This document shows positions 15,269-18,369 of a stretch of DNA of 18,369 nt, in pieces. Source of the stretch: Christensenella sp. UBA5394 (GTDB lineage Bacteria > Bacillota > Clostridia > Christensenellales > CAG-138). The notes beneath the pieces are model-generated. The model saw only the letters and a list, made by a program, of their open reading frames with translations. It did no database searches and was not told where the DNA came from. Within the stretch, counting starts at the first letter, position 1; the number at the start of each line of letters is the position of its first letter. The translations under genes were made by a program, and so were the position numbers. The stretch lies in contig DHOI01000019.1 in assembly GCA_002409725.1 (NCBI GenBank), positions 1-18,369 of the forward strand, given 5' to 3'.

Positions 15269-15895
15269 ATGCATCTGGTTTTCTTGGGCCCTCCAGGGGC
15301 CGGTAAAGGCACGCAGGCGGATAAAATCTGCGAACGCTTCTCCATCGCCCACATCTCCACCGGGGATATGCTCCGCAAGGAGACCCGGGAGGGAACAGAG
15401 TTGGGCCTAAAGGCAAAGGCGGTGATGGATGCGGGCGGCCTGGTGAGCGATGAGATTATCATCGCCATGGTGGAAAAACGCATCCAAGAACCCGATTGCT
15501 CGAGAGGCTTCCTGCTGGACGGCTTCCCCCGCACCATCGCTCAGGCGGACGCCCTGAGCGACCTGACCGGCATTGACATGGCCGTCAACATCGACGTGCC
15601 CGATGCGGTGCTGGTAGAACGTATCAGCGGCCGACGCATGTGCCCCGGCTGCGGCGCGGGCTACCACGTATCCCTCTATGATAAGGATACCTGCGAAAAG
15701 TGCGGCCAGAAGCTGTATATCCGGGATGATGACCGGCCCGAAACGGTTAAGAACCGCATCGCGGCCTATAATGAAAAGACCCAGCCACTCATAAACTATT
15801 ATGCGGACAAGGGCCTGCTCCATACCGTAAAGGGCGACCAGCCGATGGAAAAAGTCTCGGTACAGATCGCCGCCCTGGTGGAGACATTGCGATGA
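15269..15895 (+). CDS. adk: Adenylate kinase, zinc-lid type
   Basis: A 208-residue adenylate kinase, which interconverts ATP plus AMP and two ADP in the cytoplasm. The P-loop GPPGAGKGT is at residues 7-15, and the AMP-binding DGFPRT is at 84-89. The lid domain (about 121-158) carries Cys125, Cys128, Cys142 and Cys145 in CPGC and CEKC, the structural zinc site seen in many Gram-positive enzymes, and ends with DDRPETVKNR. The length is slightly under the usual long form (about 214-217). The ribosome site AAAGGAGGC lies before the ATG, and the TGA overlaps the map start by four bases. Confidence 0.99.
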   Translation: MHLVFLGPPGAGKGTQADKICERFSIAHISTGDMLRKETREGTELGLKAKAVMDAGGLVSDEIIIAMVEKRIQEPDCSRGFLLDGFPRTIAQADALSDLTGIDMAVNIDVPDAVLVERISGRRMCPGCGAGYHVSLYDKDTCEKCGQKLYIRDDDRPETVKNRIAAYNEKTQPLINYYADKGLLHTVKGDQPMEKVSVQIAALVETLR

Positions 15896-16656
15896 TGACC
15901 ATCAAAAACGCGGCGGACATCCAAAAGATGAAGGCCGCAGGAAGGGTCGTGGAGCAAACGCTGGAGCTGATGGCCAAACTGGCCAGGCCCGGCATGACCA
16001 CCCTGGAGCTCGATAAAGCAGCGGATGATTTCATCCGCAGCCAGGGCGCGATCCCCTCCTTCCTGAACTACAACGGCTATCCCAAAAGCATCTGCACCTC
16101 GGTTAACGAGCAGGTCGTGCACGGGATACCGGGCAGCTACCGCCTGCAGGATGGCGACATCGTGGGCATCGACGTGGGAGCCGAGCTAAACGGCTTTCAT
16201 GGCGACGCAGCCCGTACGCTGCTCATCGGCAGCGTGTCGGAAGAGGTGCGGGAGCTGGTCAGGGTCACCAAGGAATGCTTTTTCGAGGGCCTTAAGTTCG
16301 CCAAGGTGGGATATCGCATCAGCGATATCTCCGGGGCGATCCAAACCCATGCCGAAGCCCATGGCTACGGCGTGGTACGGGAGCTGATCGGGCACGGCAT
16401 CGGTAGGAACATGCACGAGCCGCCCGATGTGCCCAACTTTACGGGCCGCCCCTATGGCCGCGGCGTACGGCTCATACCGGGCATGACGCTGGCCATCGAG
16501 CCCATGATCAATCTGGGCGGCCACGAGGTGCTACAAAAGGCCGATGGCTGGACTGTGGTCACCCGGGACGGCAAGCCCAGCGCACACTATGAAAACACCA
16601 TCGCCATCACGGATGGCGAGCCCGAGCTGCTCACGCTCAGCGTGGAGGTCCTATGA
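15892..16656 (+). CDS. map: Methionine aminopeptidase, type I
   Basis: A 254-residue enzyme that removes the initiator methionine from new proteins in the cytoplasm, using two metal ions. The expected ligands are all present: Asp94 and Asp105 (IDVGAELNGFHGDAAR), His168 (GHGIGRNMHEPP), Glu203 (AIEPM) and Glu234 (HYENTIAI). His77 in VVHGIP matches the substrate-binding His. There is no N-terminal zinc-finger extension. Two ATG codons stand side by side at 15892 and 15895; I give the first, which makes an ATGA overlap with adk, but the second would serve as well. The stop overlaps the next gene by four bases, again ATGA. Confidence 0.98.
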   Translation: MMTIKNAADIQKMKAAGRVVEQTLELMAKLARPGMTTLELDKAADDFIRSQGAIPSFLNYNGYPKSICTSVNEQVVHGIPGSYRLQDGDIVGIDVGAELNGFHGDAARTLLIGSVSEEVRELVRVTKECFFEGLKFAKVGYRISDISGAIQTHAEAHGYGVVRELIGHGIGRNMHEPPDVPNFTGRPYGRGVRLIPGMTLAIEPMINLGGHEVLQKADGWTVVTRDGKPSAHYENTIAITDGEPELLTLSVEVL

Positions 16657-16940
16657 CGACCAAAGCCGAGGTGATAGGTCGGGTGGCGGTGGCCACGGCG
16701 GGCAGGGACAAGGGCAGGCGCTTTGCCGTGATCGGCACAGAGGGTACGGAATATGTGCTCCTGGCGGATGGCAGGCTGCGCAAGGCTGAAAAGCCCAAAC
16801 GCAAAAAGCTCAAGCACGTACGCTTCGAGCCCTGGCGTATAGACCCGCCGCTCTTTGGCGATAATGCGGCCAATGCCCATCTTCGCAAGGCCCTGGGCGC
16901 GCTGGCAAATGACCATGAAACGGATTTTGAGGAGGGATAG
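16653..16940 (+). CDS. KOW-domain RNA-binding protein (L14e/YbzG-like)
   Basis: A 95-residue basic protein. The N-terminal part (about 6-40) has the KOW pattern [20 protein letters not shown], then [20 protein letters not shown]. Similar small proteins, related to archaeal/eukaryotic ribosomal L14e and to Bacillus YbzG, occupy this place between map and infA in many Firmicutes; their role is poorly known but ribosome or RNA binding is likely. The C-terminal half ([20 protein letters not shown], then an acidic end) would contact partners or fold as a helix. It overlaps map by four bases and ends one base before the infA start, so it is fully embedded in the operon. Confidence 0.85.
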   Translation: MTTKAEVIGRVAVATAGRDKGRRFAVIGTEGTEYVLLADGRLRKAEKPKRKKLKHVRFEPWRIDPPLFGDNAANAHLRKALGALANDHETDFEEG

Positions 16941-16941
16941 C

Positions 16942-17293
<352 letters not shown>

Positions 17294-17310
17294 AGCATAG
17301 TCCTAAACAT

Positions 17311-17359
17311 CCCCTAGCCCGGGCGGCTGCCCAGGGGTTAACGCCCCGGGGTTCCGGGC
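17311..17359 (+). other. Paired GC-rich hairpins in the rpmJ-rpsM spacer
   Basis: CCCCT (17311-17315) pairs with AGGGG (17333-17337), enclosing GGGC (17321-17324) paired with GCCC (17329-17332). A second hairpin follows: CCCGG (17345-17349) with CCGGG (17354-17358) around a GGTT loop. Neither has a following T-run, so I do not call them terminators. They occupy the widest spacer in the array (112 nt), just before the genes that form the alpha operon in other bacteria, so a regulatory or processing role is possible. Confidence 0.4.
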
Positions 17360-17405
17360 AAGGCATACCATATATCCAACCCAAATATTTACGGAGGTAT
17401 TAAGA

Positions 17406-17774
17406 ATGGCACGTATATCCGGCGTGGATCTGCCCAGAGACAAGCGAATCGAGATCGGCCTGACCTACATCTTCGGTATCGGCCGCAAGACCGCTTCCGA
17501 TATCCTGAGCGCCACCGGCGTGGATCCCGACATCCGTGTGCGGGATCTCACTGAGGATGATGTGAGCAAGCTCAGAGAGTATATCGACCATAACGTAAAG
17601 GTGGAAGGCGATCTTCGGCGCGAAGTCTCCATGAACATCAAGCGCCTGATCGAGATCGGCTGCTACCGCGGCGTGCGGCACCGTAAGGGCCTGCCCGTCA
17701 GAGGCCAGAGCACCAAGCAAAACGCCCGCACCCGCAAGGGGCCCAAACGCACCGTGGGCGGCAGGAAAAAGTAA
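17406..17774 (+). CDS. rpsM: 30S ribosomal protein S13
   Basis: A 122-residue S13, which lies at the top of the 30S head and contacts P-site tRNA and L5. It begins [20 protein letters not shown] and has the helix-two-turn-helix block [14 protein letters not shown] (22-35). The conserved region [20 protein letters not shown] precedes a basic tail ([10 protein letters not shown]). The length is normal. The ribosome site ACGGAGGT is good. It opens the alpha-operon part of the array after the 112-nt spacer and precedes rpsK by 14 nt. Confidence 0.99.
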   Translation: MARISGVDLPRDKRIEIGLTYIFGIGRKTASDILSATGVDPDIRVRDLTEDDVSKLREYIDHNVKVEGDLRREVSMNIKRLIEIGCYRGVRHRKGLPVRGQSTKQNARTRKGPKRTVGGRKK

Positions 17775-17788
17775 GGAGGGAATGAAAG

Positions 17789-18199
17789 ATGGCACCAGCA
17801 GCAAAAGGCAAGGTCAGCAAAAAGACCGTCCGCAAGCGCCGCGAGAAGAAAAACATCGAGCGTGGCGCGGCGCATATCCGTTCCTCCTTCAACAACACCA
17901 TGGTTACGATTACCGATCTGCAGGGTAACGCCCTTTCCTGGGCATCCTCAGGCGGCTTGGGCTTCCGTGGCAGCCGTAAGAGCACGCCCTTCGCGGCGCA
18001 GATGGCTTCCGAAACCGCGGCCAAGGCGGCTATGGAGCATGGCCTGCGCACCGTGGAGGTGTATGTGAAGGGCCCCGGCAGCGGCCGCGAAGCCGCCATC
18101 CGCGCCCTCCAGAGCGCCGGCCTGGAAGTCAACATGATCAAGGACGTGACGCCCATACCGCACAACGGTTGCCGTCCGCCCAAGCGCAGAAGAGTGTAA
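17789..18199 (+). CDS. rpsK: 30S ribosomal protein S11
   Basis: A 136-residue S11, located on the platform of the 30S subunit near the mRNA exit and the Shine-Dalgarno helix. A basic N-terminal arm (about 1-25) is followed by [40 protein letters not shown] and [19 protein letters not shown]. The C-terminus [18 protein letters not shown] is diagnostic. The length is slightly above average because of the Ala/Lys-rich arm. AAGGAGGGAA precedes the ATG. It lies 14 nt after rpsM and 15 nt before rpsD. Confidence 0.99.
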   Translation: MAPAAKGKVSKKTVRKRREKKNIERGAAHIRSSFNNTMVTITDLQGNALSWASSGGLGFRGSRKSTPFAAQMASETAAKAAMEHGLRTVEVYVKGPGSGREAAIRALQSAGLEVNMIKDVTPIPHNGCRPPKRRRV

Positions 18200-18214
18200 G
18201 GAGGGCCAACGACA

Positions 18215-18369
18215 ATGGCAAGATATACCGATTCCGTTTGCAGGCAGTGCCGCCGCGAGGGCGAAAAGCTCTTCCTCAAAGGCGACCGCTGCTACAGCGC
18301 CAAGTGCGCCGTGGTCAAGCGCCACACCATCCCCGGCCAGCATGGCCAGGCCCGCCAGAGGAAGCAGAG
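18215..18369 (+). CDS. rpsD: 30S ribosomal protein S4, zinc-type, 5' part only
   Basis: The first 51 codons of S4, cut by the window end. S4 starts 16S rRNA assembly and, in some bacteria, represses its own mRNA. The readable part [20 protein letters not shown] has Cys9 and Cys12, and Cys26 and Cys31 follow ([10 protein letters not shown]), which is the zinc-binding N-terminal pattern found in some S4 proteins and missing in others. It continues [15 protein letters not shown] as expected. The ribosome site AAGGAGGGCC lies upstream. rpoA and rplQ would be expected next, beyond the window. Confidence 0.97.
   Translation, partial: MARYTDSVCRQCRREGEKLFLKGDRCYSAKCAVVKRHTIPGQHGQARQRKQ

Noticed and set aside
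17311..17359. Operon-ending terminator after rpmJ
   Set aside because: No T-run follows either hairpin, and rpsM, rpsK and rpsD continue on the same strand with no convincing promoter in the spacer.

Overview
This is a high-GC stretch with strong Shine-Dalgarno sites that reads as the chromosome of an anaerobic Firmicute of the class Clostridia. The gene order rpsJ ... secY-adk-map-(KOW gene)-infA-rpmJ-rpsM-rpsK-rpsD is the Gram-positive form of the S10-spc-alpha cluster. rpsD follows rpsK, S14 is the short zinc form, and a KOW-domain gene lies between map and infA. A Christensenellales-like member is my best guess, from overall impression only. All genes seen are on the + strand.

Region 1 (1-153) has no gene. 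It holds a dense series of perfect inverted repeats, including a bidirectional terminator-like palindrome at 72-95, and a possible promoter ahead of the first gene.

Region 2 (154-4233) is an operon of four tandem nucleoside hydrolase (IunH-type) paralogues separated by 18-25 nt. It is closed by a good intrinsic terminator at 4277-4303. Copies 1 and 2 are about 89% identical in protein by my count and lie exactly 1030 bp apart; copies 3 and 4 are more diverged. All four keep the calcium-binding aspartates but replace two residues that are important in characterised family members: the His of the C-terminal His-Asp pair is Asn, and the Glu that contacts the ribose is Ser. This is the most interesting protein-level signal in the window.

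Region 3 (4304-4821) is non-coding. It contains an unexplained segment with RNA-like features (about 4336-4420), two convincing sigma-A-type promoters (-10 boxes at 4441 and 4604), and a structured leader of about 200 nt with competing hairpins and a terminator-like element ahead of rpsJ.

Region 4 (4822-18369) is a long ribosomal-protein array: S10, L3, L4, L23, L2, S19, L22, S3, L16, L29, S17, L14, L24, L5, S14, S8, L6, L18, S5, L30, L15, SecY, adenylate kinase, methionine aminopeptidase, a KOW protein, IF-1, L36, S13, S11 and the start of S4, which runs off the window. Spacing is tight (overlaps, or 1-26 nt) except for two larger gaps, rpsH-rplF (76 nt) and rpmJ-rpsM (112 nt), both holding GC-rich hairpins. 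Together these genes supply most of the ribosome core, the Sec channel subunit for membrane insertion, the N-terminal Met-removing enzyme, an initiation factor and an adenylate-balancing kinase. Details that depart from the commonest versions are N-terminal extensions on L5 and L22, altered residues in the L3 loop that reaches toward the peptidyl-transferase centre, zinc-ligand cysteines in S14, L24, L36, S4 and Adk, and non-ATG starts for rpsQ, rpsN and infA.
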